The notes under the pieces are model-generated. The model was not told the origin of the DNA. It searched no databases and was given only the letters and a program-made list of their open reading frames with translations. From Candidatus Levyibacteriota bacterium (GTDB lineage: Bacteria; Patescibacteria; Microgenomatia; Levybacterales; UBA12049): a DNA stretch of 26,122 nt. Shown one piece after another: positions 4,433 through 12,394 of the stretch; the first letter of the stretch is position 1; every line of letters starts with the position of its first letter. The stretch covers positions 1-26,122 of the forward strand of contig JACPLG010000009.1 of the NCBI GenBank assembly GCA_016186625.1, given 5' to 3'. The position numbers and the translations under genes were made by a program.

Positions 4433-5497
4433 TCACTTGAGGTATTTGTCGAAGAATTCGACCGAGCGCTGGACTGCTGAATTAAAATTTGAACTGATGT
4501 TATGATCATCACCTTCGTAAGTGTATAACTCGACAGTTTTACCTGCGGCTTTTAACTGAACTTCCAATTTTTCCGAAAATTCTACAGGAACTGATGAGTC
4601 TGCTGTGCCGTGATGGAGTTGAACCGGCCCTGAAATATCTGAAAGATAAGAATTTGCCGAAAGAGAATTCCAAAACTGCGGATTTTCTTCCGGCGTTCCG
4701 AATTGCGCCTGCAGAGTTTGCCTCCAGCTTCCACCCCTTGTTGATGGAGTCAAAGGGGTGCCGGATGCAGAGAGGGCTCCGGATGGTGCCCTCCTTCTCC
4801 ACCTCTCGAATAAATCCTGATGACTTCCTACAACTCCTGCCCAAATAACTCCTGCCGCAATATCGGGATTAACCACCATGGCCCGAAGAGTTAAAAATCC
4901 ACCGAGAGAATGCCCCCACATACCAATTTTGTCGGGATTAACTTGCGAATGTTTCTGAAGCGAGGAAAACGCATTTAAAACATCAATTGCATAACCGTTT
5001 GACCCGTACGCTCCTGTTGGCTCTCCCTCAGAATTTCCATGCCCTCTGTAATCCGGACGAAGTAAAACATATCCGTTTCTTGAAAATGCATCTGTATAGG
5101 CAACGTAGCGCTCTGTTGTTTGGTACTGTGCAGGAGGGATATACCCATGATTAAAAACTATTGCAGGAAAACCACCGGTAGGCGCTTCTCCATTTGGAAC
5201 CGTTAAAAGCGCATAAATTTTGTATCCTTCCGAGCGGTATGAAACAATGTGGCGCTGATAATTCGAACCCGGGGCCAATGTTTGCTCAATAACCAGATCG
5301 CTTCCCGGAAAATCAAGACTTTTAAAATAATCTATTGACAGCTCATGGGGCTCTGCCACAAGCTCCCCACCCATATTGTTTGGAATATCGGTTTGCAAAA
5401 CTTTTGAAATTGGATTACTTGCTGAGCCCCTGAGGAAAACAAAGCCTAGAAGGAAAATCAATGCAACAATAATTAACGATAGGAATTTTCTGTTCAC
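4433..5497 (-). CDS. Membrane-anchored alpha/beta hydrolase (S9-peptidase/dienelactone-hydrolase like)
   Basis: The 354-residue protein begins at GTG 5497. Residues 5-23 form a hydrophobic signal anchor, so the enzyme probably faces outward. The alpha/beta-hydrolase triad is visible: nucleophile Ser197 in GHSLGG, Asp300 in HGTADSSVP and His332 in GDDHN. The oxyanion region 'FNHGYIPP' is at 115-122. This set resembles prolyl oligopeptidase-like esterases/peptidases; the substrate cannot be read. It begins 27 nt after the purM stop on the same strand and is probably the last gene of the run, before the terminator at 4260-4290. Residues about 244-258 are encoded by a palindromic stretch that looks inserted. 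Confidence 0.85.
   Translation of the reverse strand: MNRKFLSLIIVALIFLLGFVFLRGSASNPISKVLQTDIPNNMGGELVAEPHELSIDYFKSLDFPGSDLVIEQTLAPGSNYQRHIVSYRSEGYKIYALLTVPNGEAPTGGFPAIVFNHGYIPPAQYQTTERYVAYTDAFSRNGYVLLRPDYRGHGNSEGEPTGAYGSNGYAIDVLNAFSSLQKHSQVNPDKIGMWGHSLGGFLTLRAMVVNPDIAAGVIWAGVVGSHQDLFERWRRRAPSGALSASGTPLTPSTRGGSWRQTLQAQFGTPEENPQFWNSLSANSYLSDISGPVQLHHGTADSSVPVEFSEKLEVQLKAAGKTVELYTYEGDDHNISSNFNSAVQRSVEFFDKYLK
4732..4760. repeat. Palindromic element inside the hydrolase gene
   Basis: CACCCCTT and AAGGGGTG form a perfect 8-bp stem that extends further with TTGA/TCAA after a bulge. It encodes residues about 247-256 (GTPLTPSTRG) in frame, in the variable cap region between the nucleophile and the Asp. 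Confidence 0.55.
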
Positions 5498-5524
5498 GGA
5501 ATCTAAGAAGTATAAACTATTGTG

Positions 5525-6661
5525 TTATCTCAAATCAAGAGTTTCACCGCTGTAAACCAAATTTTTTGGGTTCATAATTACTTGCTTGGAGCCTTTTTCT
5601 ACATACCCTGCGTCCAAACCCACTAACTTATTCTTTTTGATAATTTTCAAACATTTATTAACGTCTTTTTGCGAAATAAACAAAGCATAGTCCTGTCCCA
5701 TGTTATATGTTCCATACATTTCTGTATCATCCAATCCTGCATGTTCGGCAATAAATTCAAATACAGGTTGGGGTTTAAATATCTTTTCCAAAACATATGT
5801 AAAACTCGGACGAGCTCTCATGATTTTTCTAATTCCATGTCCCGTGATGTTAGAAATGTAATGAATGTCAACTCCTGCTTTTTGCAAATCTTGGACAACT
5901 TTTGCATAGATGTTTGAGGGAGTTAATAAACTTTCTCCATACAGTTTTCCATTATGTAACTTTGCTGCGTATCCTTTTGGCAGTTTTTTTGCAACAGCCC
6001 TAGCCAGCGAAATTCCATTTGCATTTACTCCATTGCTTTTTATTAAAACTATCCTGTCCCCTGCTCGGAGTTTTTTATCTGTGATTAAATGTTTTTTGTT
6101 ACGAATAATTCCAACAGCAGAGCCGCCAAACTCAGCAGTCCCTTTTTCTATTATTTGCTTAAGTGTTGGTGTCTCTCCCCCTCCCCAAGAAACTCCGGCA
6201 ATATCACAAGCTTTTTTCCAACCAGTAATTAAATCTGTCATTCTTTCTTTATCATATAACCAATCATTATCTTCAATTGCCCAGTATGCATGAAGAACTA
6301 GCGGAGTTGCACCAACAGACACCAAATCATTAATTATAGTAGCTACAGTGTCATGGGCAACAACATCATAATAAGTCCTTCGACTTCGCTCAGGATCTAC
6401 GATTTTTCTCATCCCATCTGCTACTAAATTCTTTGTCCCGAGCCCCTCAATAACAGATGCAAGAAAAGGACCTTGCTTTTTATCCCGAGCGGAGCCGAGG
6501 GACCAAACATATGCGGATTCTCCTCGGCTGTCTTCAACCTCTTCAAACTTGTGGGATTTTAAATTTTTTCCTGTGGCAAGCGCGGCTTCTTGAAATAATT
6601 TCTTAACCGGATCTTTTGTATCATAATTATCCCCCACCTGATAATAAGTAATTTTCTTCAT
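5525..6661 (-). CDS. purM: Phosphoribosylformylglycinamidine cyclo-ligase
   Basis: AIR synthetase converts FGAM to AIR with ATP (step 5 of purine synthesis). The 378-residue protein shows the PurM fold: 'EGLGTKN' near residue 73, 'DTVATIINDLVSVGATPLVLHAY' around 105-127 (outline), 'GGGETPTL' near 160 and 'SNGVNANG' near 213, followed by the 'ITGHGIRKIMRA' segment. It is somewhat longer than the usual about 345 residues, and two short in-frame segments (about 53-60 and 88-96) look like inserted palindromic repeats. The ATG overlaps the purQ stop in ATGA, so the two are coupled. It follows purL/purQ, as the pathway order suggests. Confidence 0.92.
   Translation of the reverse strand: MKKITYYQVGDNYDTKDPVKKLFQEAALATGKNLKSHKFEEVEDSRGESAYVWSLGSARDKKQGPFLASVIEGLGTKNLVADGMRKIVDPERSRRTYYDVVAHDTVATIINDLVSVGATPLVLHAYWAIEDNDWLYDKERMTDLITGWKKACDIAGVSWGGGETPTLKQIIEKGTAEFGGSAVGIIRNKKHLITDKKLRAGDRIVLIKSNGVNANGISLARAVAKKLPKGYAAKLHNGKLYGESLLTPSNIYAKVVQDLQKAGVDIHYISNITGHGIRKIMRARPSFTYVLEKIFKPQPVFEFIAEHAGLDDTEMYGTYNMGQDYALFISQKDVNKCLKIIKKNKLVGLDAGYVEKGSKQVIMNPKNLVYSGETLDLR
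6376..6397. repeat. Palindromic element inside purM (DPERSRR type)
   Basis: The stretch around TCCTTCGACTTCGCTCAGGA is an imperfect palindrome. Read in frame it gives DPERSRR (residues about 88-95). Its ends, CCTTC and TCAGGAT, match the inserts in boundaries A and C and in purK. Confidence 0.65.
6483..6502. repeat. Second palindromic element inside purM
   Basis: TCCC-GAG-CGG-AG-CCGA-GGGA forms a short GC-rich hairpin. In frame it encodes LGSARDK (residues about 54-60), which interrupts the strand before 'FLASVIEGLGTKN'. Confidence 0.5.
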
Positions 6662-7485
6662 TGATTAACAAAGTCAACAATATTTTCAAAAAGGGGAAGG
6701 CCTTGAGGCCTGCCCGCAACGCCAGCAAGCTGGCTTGCGTGGCGGGCGGGTTTTTTCACAGCCTCTCTTCTCCAGTTAGGGTGTTGCTCTATGCGAACAA
6801 AGCATTCAGGATGTGGCATAAGACCTAAAACGCGGCCGGTTTCATCTGAGATTCCGACAATTGCATTTATGGATCCGTTTGGATTATCAGGATATTTCTG
6901 CGTTGGCAAACCCTTCTCATCAACATAACGAAATGCGACTAAATTATCTTTTTCAATTTGCGATAAAACATTAGGACGTGCGAAAAACTTTCCCTCCCCG
7001 TGCGCCACCGGATACCAGATTATTTCATTTTCCATTCCAGTCAAAAAATTGGATTTTGAACCTTTCTCAACTTTCACTCTTATCCATCTGCATTCAAAAT
7101 GCCCTGAATCGTTATTCGTTAAAGTTGCATCCATATTTCCAACATTTCCAAACGGAACAAGACCGGTCCGGATCAAAACCTGAAATCCATTGCAAACTCC
7201 AATTATTGCGGTGTTTGATCGCTCCACAAACTTTCGAAGTTCTTCTCCCAAATAAGAAATCATTTCAACTGCCAAAACTTTTCCTGCAACTACATCATCT
7301 CCATACGCAAATCCTCCGGGAATTCCCAAGATTTGAAACTCTCCAAGTTTTTCATTTTTGGAACGAAGATCATTGATGTGAACTAGCTTTGCATCAGCAC
7401 CCGCAATATTAAATGCAAAAACCATTTCTTCTTCTCTGTTAATCCCGTCTGCTTTTAGTATCAAAGCCTTAGGCTTTTTATTCAT
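6658..7485 (-). CDS. purQ: FGAM synthase glutaminase subunit
   Basis: PurQ releases ammonia from glutamine and passes it to PurL. The class I amidotransferase residues are all here: nucleophile Cys98 in GVCNGFQVL, and His225 and Glu227 in MPHPE; 'GIPGGFAYGDDVVAGK' is at 54-69. At 275 residues it is a little longer than typical (about 225-260). The extra length is mainly residues 245-262, encoded by a very GC-rich palindrome close to the C-terminus. The gene begins 73 nt after purL and overlaps purM by four bases. A TATTAT 7 nt before the ATG may give an internal, leaderless start for purQ-purM. Confidence 0.93.
   Translation of the reverse strand: MNKKPKALILKADGINREEEMVFAFNIAGADAKLVHINDLRSKNEKLGEFQILGIPGGFAYGDDVVAGKVLAVEMISYLGEELRKFVERSNTAIIGVCNGFQVLIRTGLVPFGNVGNMDATLTNNDSGHFECRWIRVKVEKGSKSNFLTGMENEIIWYPVAHGEGKFFARPNVLSQIEKDNLVAFRYVDEKGLPTQKYPDNPNGSINAIVGISDETGRVLGLMPHPECFVRIEQHPNWRREAVKKPARHASQLAGVAGRPQGLPLFENIVDFVNQ
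6710..6750. repeat. GC-rich palindromic element inside purQ
   Basis: The core GCCAGC-AA-GCTGGC is a perfect palindrome flanked by CCCGC/GCGGG arms. Its GC content is far above the surrounding gene. In frame it encodes PARHASQLAGVAGRP, just before the final helix of PurQ. Confidence 0.65.
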
Positions 7486-7492
7486 ATTAAAA

Positions 7493-7498
7493 ATAATA
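7493..7498 (-). promoter_or_regulatory. Possible internal -10 box before purQ
   Basis: TATTAT ends 7 nt before the purQ ATG, in an AT-rich 73-nt gap without a Shine-Dalgarno sequence. No good -35 is visible. Confidence 0.3.
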
Positions 7499-7555
7499 AA
7501 TTAAATCTCAAATCTTTCATTTTATTTTTTAGATATTATTTTTGATTTTTTATTT

Positions 7556-7573
7556 CGACTATGCAAATAGTCG
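7556..7573. repeat. Perfect hairpin over the purL stop codon
   Basis: CGACTAT-GCAA-ATAGTCG is a perfect 7-bp stem containing the purL TAG. On the transcribed strand it is followed by A-rich rather than U-rich sequence, so it looks like an RNA processing or stability structure rather than an intrinsic terminator. Confidence 0.45.
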
Positions 7574-10417
7574 TTGCATAGGAGCTTTCCATGCTCTTTT
7601 CAATTCATATAAATCCGCACTAAATACTTTTTGAGAATTTCGAACTTCAATGCGCTTTTCTTTCTGCGTCTTTCCGATAATTTTCAAGGGGACGCCTTGA
7701 AAAAGTTTCTTTGCTAATTCCTCATTCTCAACCTCAACAATAAATGTTCCTGTGGTTTCATTAAAAAGAAAATAATCCAATCTCTTACTGTTTGGTAACT
7801 TCAAATTTGCTCCCATATCTCCTCCAACACACATATCAAAAATTGCGGAAATTGGCCCTCCCTCAGAAATATCGTGAGCAGATAAAATTTCTCCGTTCTG
7901 AATTCCTCTATAAATTGTCTTTGCAATTTTTTTAAATTCTTTCAAATCAACTTTTGGCACTTTTGCTCCCAGCAGGCTTTTAATATCGAAGTAAACTGAT
8001 CCCCCCATTGAGTCAATGTCCAAACTGCCTACCAAACAAATTACCGAACCGGTTTTTTTAAAATCTGACGTTATGGTTTTAGTGGCATCAGGAATTTTTC
8101 CAAAAACAGAAATGCAAAGGACCGGCGGAATTTTTATAACCACGTCTCCTTTTCGATAAGTTGAGGATAGGCTATCCTTTCCGGAGACCACAGGAATTCC
8201 AATTCCCTTCATGAGATCTACTACTGCGTCAACCGACTTGTCTAATGACCAAAGTGATTCTTCATTAGGAAACGGCCAGATATAATTATTAATAAGAGAT
8301 GCTTCTTCAATATTTCCCCCAACCGAAACATAATTTGAGAGTGCTTCAATTCCGGCCCAAATACTTCCCCAGTAAGGATCAATATTATTAAGAACCGAAT
8401 TTAGTCCATGGGAAATTACAACTCCATATTTTTTGTTTAAAAATGGCCGGAGAACTACAGCGTCATTTGGCCCGTCTAATTTTTCTCCAGAGTATGGCTG
8501 GAGGTCATTTGTCCCCTGAACTGAGTGATCATAAAGCCTGACAATCGGCTCTTTTGACGCAACATTTCCGTGAGACAAAACTTTTTTAAAAACATTAATC
8601 CAATCCCTATGATTTTTAGGGGCCTCTGGCCCTTCACCTTTTATTCCTCTCCCAATGTGAGAGGATGCAAGGAGAGGGGAATCGTGGAGTGAGGAATTGT
8701 GGGCAGTCATTTTCCTTTGTGGCAGTCCGTGGTGCAGAAATTCCATAGAAAGATCGGCTACCAATTTTTCCCCGTAGTAAACTTCAAGTTTTTTAGTATT
8801 TGTAAACTTTCCAAGAACTGAAGCCTCCGCATTAAATTTTTTGCAAATTTCAAGAATTTTTTTAACATTTTTTTTGGCGACTGCCAGAATCATTCTTTCC
8901 TGAGACTCAGAAACCCAAATCTCCCAAGGAGAAAGCCCGTGATATTTAAGAGGTGCAACTAACAAATCAACTCTGACACCAGTTTTTTCTCCCATTTCTC
9001 CAATTGCCGAAGAAAACCCTCCTGCACCACAGTCCTGAATTGCTCTAATCAACCCCAAATTTCGTGCTTCAAGTATTGCATCAAAAGTTCTTTTTTCCTC
9101 AATAGCATTTCCTATTTGAACTGCGGAAGAATTAACAGAAATTGTCCGCTCTGTCATTTCTGCGGAGGAAAAAGTCGCCCCGTGAATTCCGTCCCTACCG
9201 GTTCTACTTCCTACTGCAATAACTAAATCTCCAGTTCTGGGCTGTCCCTTTTTTGCAAGCCTGGTTGGAAAAATTCCATAAGCTCCCACAATAACAGTTG
9301 GTTTTGCCCGAAAGTCATTGTGAAAATGGACTGATCCATTGTTAGTAGGAATTCCTACTCTGTTTCCGTAATCCCTTACTCCTGCTACAACACGTTTGAG
9401 CAAATAATCGGGGGGAAGACATCCCGGCGGTAAATCTTTTTTGAGTAAACTTGGGTCCGCGAAACAGAAAATATCGGTTGAGGCAATTGCTTTTGCCCCT
9501 TGTCCTGTTCCTAAAACATCTCTAAAAACTCCGCCACTTCCCGTCATTGCTCCGCCATAAGGTTCGATTGCGGATGGGCTGTTGTGGGTCTCTACTTTTC
9601 CGCAGATACTAAATCCATCAAAAAATTTCATGACCCCTGAATTATCAACAAATGCAGAAACTATATTTTTAGGATGTTTCCATGCTTCTTTCTTAATTCG
9701 TTCAATCAGTGGTTTTTTAACTTTACCATCTACTATTAATTTTGCTTTGAAAGTTTTATGAGCGCAGTGCTCACTCCAAGTTTGAGCTAAAGTTTCCAGC
9801 TCTGCATCTGTTGGATCTCTTTTTATTTTTCTAAAATAATTTTGGATTACTTTCATCTCCTCTAAATTTAGGAATAGCTTATCTTTTGAAAGCACCATCA
9901 ACTGCTCATCACCAACATCCCTTAATCGAACTTTTACTGTTGGCCCAACTCTTCCTCTTGTTAGAAGCGTTTTTGGAGGTTTCCCAACAATGTACTCTAT
10001 CAAAGGATTGTAAAGTCGCAAGCTTTCAACAATACTGCTTATTTCTTCCTTATCGAGGCTTCCAAAAAAACCATACTCCCAGGAAGAATCACAGGCTTGA
10101 AGTTTTACTCCAAGATCTTTCGCAGATTTTAAAATCGAAGCGACTTCAGGATTCATAACTCCGGGCTTATATGAAATTTCAGCTACTTTTGATTTCTTGT
10201 TAAAAATAGGTTTGTTAATTGTGTAAATTTGATCTATGGATTCTGATAATAATTTTTCTGTTAAGATTTTGGCTCTTATTTTATCTATTCCTTCAAGCCT
10301 ATAAACCTTGACAGTCCTAACCTTTGAGATTCTATTTGATCGAACTCCCTCAAAAATACTGCTTCCTCTTAGATCTTCTTCTTCGTTTTTTTGAATAACT
10401 CTAATTGTCTGTATCAT
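7559..10417 (-). CDS. purL: FGAM synthase large subunit, PurS-PurL fusion
   Basis: The 952-residue enzyme makes FGAM from FGAR, ATP and ammonia supplied by PurQ. Residues about 34-145 resemble PurS (two half-motifs, 'VKVYRLEGID' and 'ISYKPGVMNPEVASILK'), so the usual separate purS is fused here. This is followed by 'TWSEHCAHKTF' (213-223) with the catalytic His, the 'HNSPSAIEPYGGA' ATP-site motif, and 'DCGAGGFSSAIGEMGE' and 'ISEGG' in the two AIRS-like halves. It lacks a C-terminal glutaminase domain, consistent with the separate purQ. Residues about 573-598 are an in-frame repeat-like insertion in the linker between halves. The gene lies between a 60-bp hairpin and purQ. Confidence 0.93.
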   Translation of the reverse strand: MIQTIRVIQKNEEEDLRGSSIFEGVRSNRISKVRTVKVYRLEGIDKIRAKILTEKLLSESIDQIYTINKPIFNKKSKVAEISYKPGVMNPEVASILKSAKDLGVKLQACDSSWEYGFFGSLDKEEISSIVESLRLYNPLIEYIVGKPPKTLLTRGRVGPTVKVRLRDVGDEQLMVLSKDKLFLNLEEMKVIQNYFRKIKRDPTDAELETLAQTWSEHCAHKTFKAKLIVDGKVKKPLIERIKKEAWKHPKNIVSAFVDNSGVMKFFDGFSICGKVETHNSPSAIEPYGGAMTGSGGVFRDVLGTGQGAKAIASTDIFCFADPSLLKKDLPPGCLPPDYLLKRVVAGVRDYGNRVGIPTNNGSVHFHNDFRAKPTVIVGAYGIFPTRLAKKGQPRTGDLVIAVGSRTGRDGIHGATFSSAEMTERTISVNSSAVQIGNAIEEKRTFDAILEARNLGLIRAIQDCGAGGFSSAIGEMGEKTGVRVDLLVAPLKYHGLSPWEIWVSESQERMILAVAKKNVKKILEICKKFNAEASVLGKFTNTKKLEVYYGEKLVADLSMEFLHHGLPQRKMTAHNSSLHDSPLLASSHIGRGIKGEGPEAPKNHRDWINVFKKVLSHGNVASKEPIVRLYDHSVQGTNDLQPYSGEKLDGPNDAVVLRPFLNKKYGVVISHGLNSVLNNIDPYWGSIWAGIEALSNYVSVGGNIEEASLINNYIWPFPNEESLWSLDKSVDAVVDLMKGIGIPVVSGKDSLSSTYRKGDVVIKIPPVLCISVFGKIPDATKTITSDFKKTGSVICLVGSLDIDSMGGSVYFDIKSLLGAKVPKVDLKEFKKIAKTIYRGIQNGEILSAHDISEGGPISAIFDMCVGGDMGANLKLPNSKRLDYFLFNETTGTFIVEVENEELAKKLFQGVPLKIIGKTQKEKRIEVRNSQKVFSADLYELKRAWKAPMQRLFA
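8629..8695. repeat. Palindromic element inside purL
   Basis: The stretch contains facing CCTCTCCC/GAGAGG and CTCTCCC/GGAGAGGGG units and terminal CCTTCACC/GTGAGG arms. In frame it encodes about 25 residues rich in Ser, His and Gly (SPLLASSHIGRGIKGEG) in the linker after the first AIRS-like half. Confidence 0.6.
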
Positions 10418-10437
10418 AGATGCTAATGAATCCTAAT

Positions 10438-10497
10438 TGTCATCCTGAGCATTGTGAAGGATCTTTTAAAGATTCTTCGTTATCACTCAGAATGACA
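10438..10497. repeat. 60-bp palindromic repeat between purD and purL
   Basis: TGTCAT at one end and ATGACA at the other, ATCTTT/AAAGAT in the centre and CTGAG/CTCAG and GAAG/CTTC between give a long imperfect hairpin. It starts right at the purD stop. It has the form of dispersed REP-like elements and would fold in the polycistronic mRNA. Confidence 0.75.
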
Positions 10498-11799
10498 TTA
10501 TTGATAAACCCTTTCCATATCGCGCCAGCCAATGTCTGTGCGATAATGCAAATTATTTCCCTCAATAAAAAGCATTGACATTGCTTGATAAGCTTTTTTT
10601 CTTACTTCAATTATGTTCTTACCTTCGGCAACCAGGTGAAAAAGTCTTCCTGCAGTTACGAAAAATTTTCCTTTTTTTGGAAAAACTCGCGATCCGTATA
10701 TTGTAATTCCAGGAATTTTTAATGCATTTTCTAGGCCAAACAATTCTCTCTCTTTTGTTTCGATTCCCGGCCTAGTAGATCCGGTAACTGCAATTCTTGA
10801 TTTTCTGTCTGTTAAAATTTTTGATTTATGAAGCCTCTCTTTTACAACTGACATTGATATTTCAAACAAATCATTTTTAATACCGGGAACTAAAACTTCT
10901 GCTTCCGGACTTCCCCATCTTGCATTAAATTCAACTACATATACCTTTTTATTAACAACAATAGCACCAAGATAAAGTAATCCTTTATAAACTCTCCCTT
11001 CTTTTGCTAGTCCTAATATTGTTTTTCTAATTATACTCTCCTCTTGTTTATAAATATTTTTTGTTACAACCAAAGGCGGTGTACTTGATCCTATCCCCCC
11101 AGTATTAGGACCCTGATCTGCGTCATAAAGCCTTTTATGATCTTGAGCGCTTCCAATTATTTGAAACGACATTCCATCCGTTATGGCAAAAGTTGAGAAT
11201 TCCTCACCTTCGAGCCAATCTTCGATAACAAACTTTTCTCCTGCTTTTCCAAATTTAGACATTTCTGAAATTGCCAAAAGCGCTTTTTCTTTGTTTTCTG
11301 CGGGCAAGGCTCCCTTCCCCTCAACTAGCCCCGTTGCCTTTACAAAATATTTTTTATTTGGGGCTCTCTTTATATAATCTTTTGCATTTTTTTTTGATGT
11401 GAAAACTTTATATGCGGGGTGTGGAATTTTATTTTTTTTCATAAAATTGCGGGCCCAGGCTTTGTCCCATTCAATTTGCCCAGCCAATCTCGAAGGACCA
11501 ATTGCCGAAGTTCCTGCTTCTTCTAAAGCATCTGCCAAACCTGCCTCAACTGCGTTGTCTTGAGCAACATCAACCAAATCCACTTTTTCTTTTTTGCAGA
11601 TTTCAATAATTTCTTTAATACTTGTTGTTGTGAGATGAGGAAAAATTTTAACAGGTATTTCAGAGTTTATCTGCATCAAAGGATTTCCGGGAACCGCAAT
11701 AAGTTTTCCAACTTGGGGACTTTGAGAATATTTGTGAATTAGCGCTGCTCCTCTTCCCCAGCCATCAACAACCAAAACTGTTTTATTATTTCCTGCCAT
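10498..11799 (-). CDS. purD: Phosphoribosylamine-glycine ligase
   Basis: GAR synthetase joins glycine to phosphoribosylamine with ATP. The 433-residue protein has the ATP-grasp plan: 'VKATGLVEGKGA' (153-164), 'EDWLEGEEFS' (193-202), 'GPNTGGIG' (230-237) and the metal-site 'VEFNARWGSPEAE'. Two family motifs are altered: the N-terminal 'GxGGREH' loop reads DGWGRGAAL, and the usual 'NxRFGDPE' reads NARWGSPE. Both look like lineage variants rather than damage, since the frame and length are intact. The start overlaps purN by 14 bases. The stop is followed at once by the 60-bp hairpin before purL. Confidence 0.9.
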   Translation of the reverse strand: MAGNNKTVLVVDGWGRGAALIHKYSQSPQVGKLIAVPGNPLMQINSEIPVKIFPHLTTTSIKEIIEICKKEKVDLVDVAQDNAVEAGLADALEEAGTSAIGPSRLAGQIEWDKAWARNFMKKNKIPHPAYKVFTSKKNAKDYIKRAPNKKYFVKATGLVEGKGALPAENKEKALLAISEMSKFGKAGEKFVIEDWLEGEEFSTFAITDGMSFQIIGSAQDHKRLYDADQGPNTGGIGSSTPPLVVTKNIYKQEESIIRKTILGLAKEGRVYKGLLYLGAIVVNKKVYVVEFNARWGSPEAEVLVPGIKNDLFEISMSVVKERLHKSKILTDRKSRIAVTGSTRPGIETKERELFGLENALKIPGITIYGSRVFPKKGKFFVTAGRLFHLVAEGKNIIEVRKKAYQAMSMLFIEGNNLHYRTDIGWRDMERVYQ

Positions 11800-12394
11800 T
11801 ACAAAGTTTTATTAAAACTTGAATATATAATTCATTTTCTTTCTTTTTCAAACGGCTATACAAACTTTCAACGCTGTCCGTTTTTCTAATTTTTTCAAAA
11901 CACCGGTCCAGGACTTTTCCAAAATCAAATTCACTTGACAGAAAATGGATTGAGGAACCTGCCCAACTTGCATTATTATCTAAAAAATTTTTGATTGCAA
12001 CATCTGTTAACATGCCCCTATTCCAAAGTGCTTTCGAACCATCAGGAGCAATTACAAAACCATCTATCTTATCGGAGATTAAGCCGGGATGCAGATTTAA
12101 TATTTTGTTTGGATATGCGCTAATGACCTCATCTGAAATAATCTGCTTCCATCCAGCGAGACAAACAAAGTCTACTTTATATTTTTTAAGAATCGGCAAT
12201 AATTTTTTTTTATTCGAACAAATTTCAATTGGAATTTTATTTTCCTTTGCGCGAGTCAAACCGTATGCATCTCTATCGCTACTTACAACAACAGAAATTT
12301 TTGCGTTTAGTTTTTTACTTTTTATTGCGTCAATTATTGCTTGGAGGTTTGTTCCTGTGCCGGCGTTAGATATCAAAACCGCGAGCCGCTTCAT
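11786..12394 (-). CDS. purN: Phosphoribosylglycinamide formyltransferase
   Basis: PurN transfers a formyl group from 10-formyl-tetrahydrofolate to GAR. The 202-residue protein keeps 'LISNAGTGTNLQAII' at the phosphate-binding N-terminus and the catalytic Asn100 and His102 in NLHPGL, with Asp157 in SSEFDFG. The segment between NLHPGL and the final Asp is about 19 residues longer than in E. coli PurN (55 against 36 residues from His to Asp), so this belongs to a variant subfamily. The start overlaps purF (ATGA) and the end overlaps purD by 14 bases, so translation of all three is coupled. Confidence 0.9.
   Translation of the reverse strand: MKRLAVLISNAGTGTNLQAIIDAIKSKKLNAKISVVVSSDRDAYGLTRAKENKIPIEICSNKKKLLPILKKYKVDFVCLAGWKQIISDEVISAYPNKILNLHPGLISDKIDGFVIAPDGSKALWNRGMLTDVAIKNFLDNNASWAGSSIHFLSSEFDFGKVLDRCFEKIRKTDSVESLYSRLKKKENELYIQVLIKLCNGRK

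Noticed and set aside
7556..7573. Intrinsic terminator after purL
   Set aside because: The hairpin is perfect, but it is followed by A-rich sequence on the transcribed strand, not a U-run, and purQ and purM follow directly.
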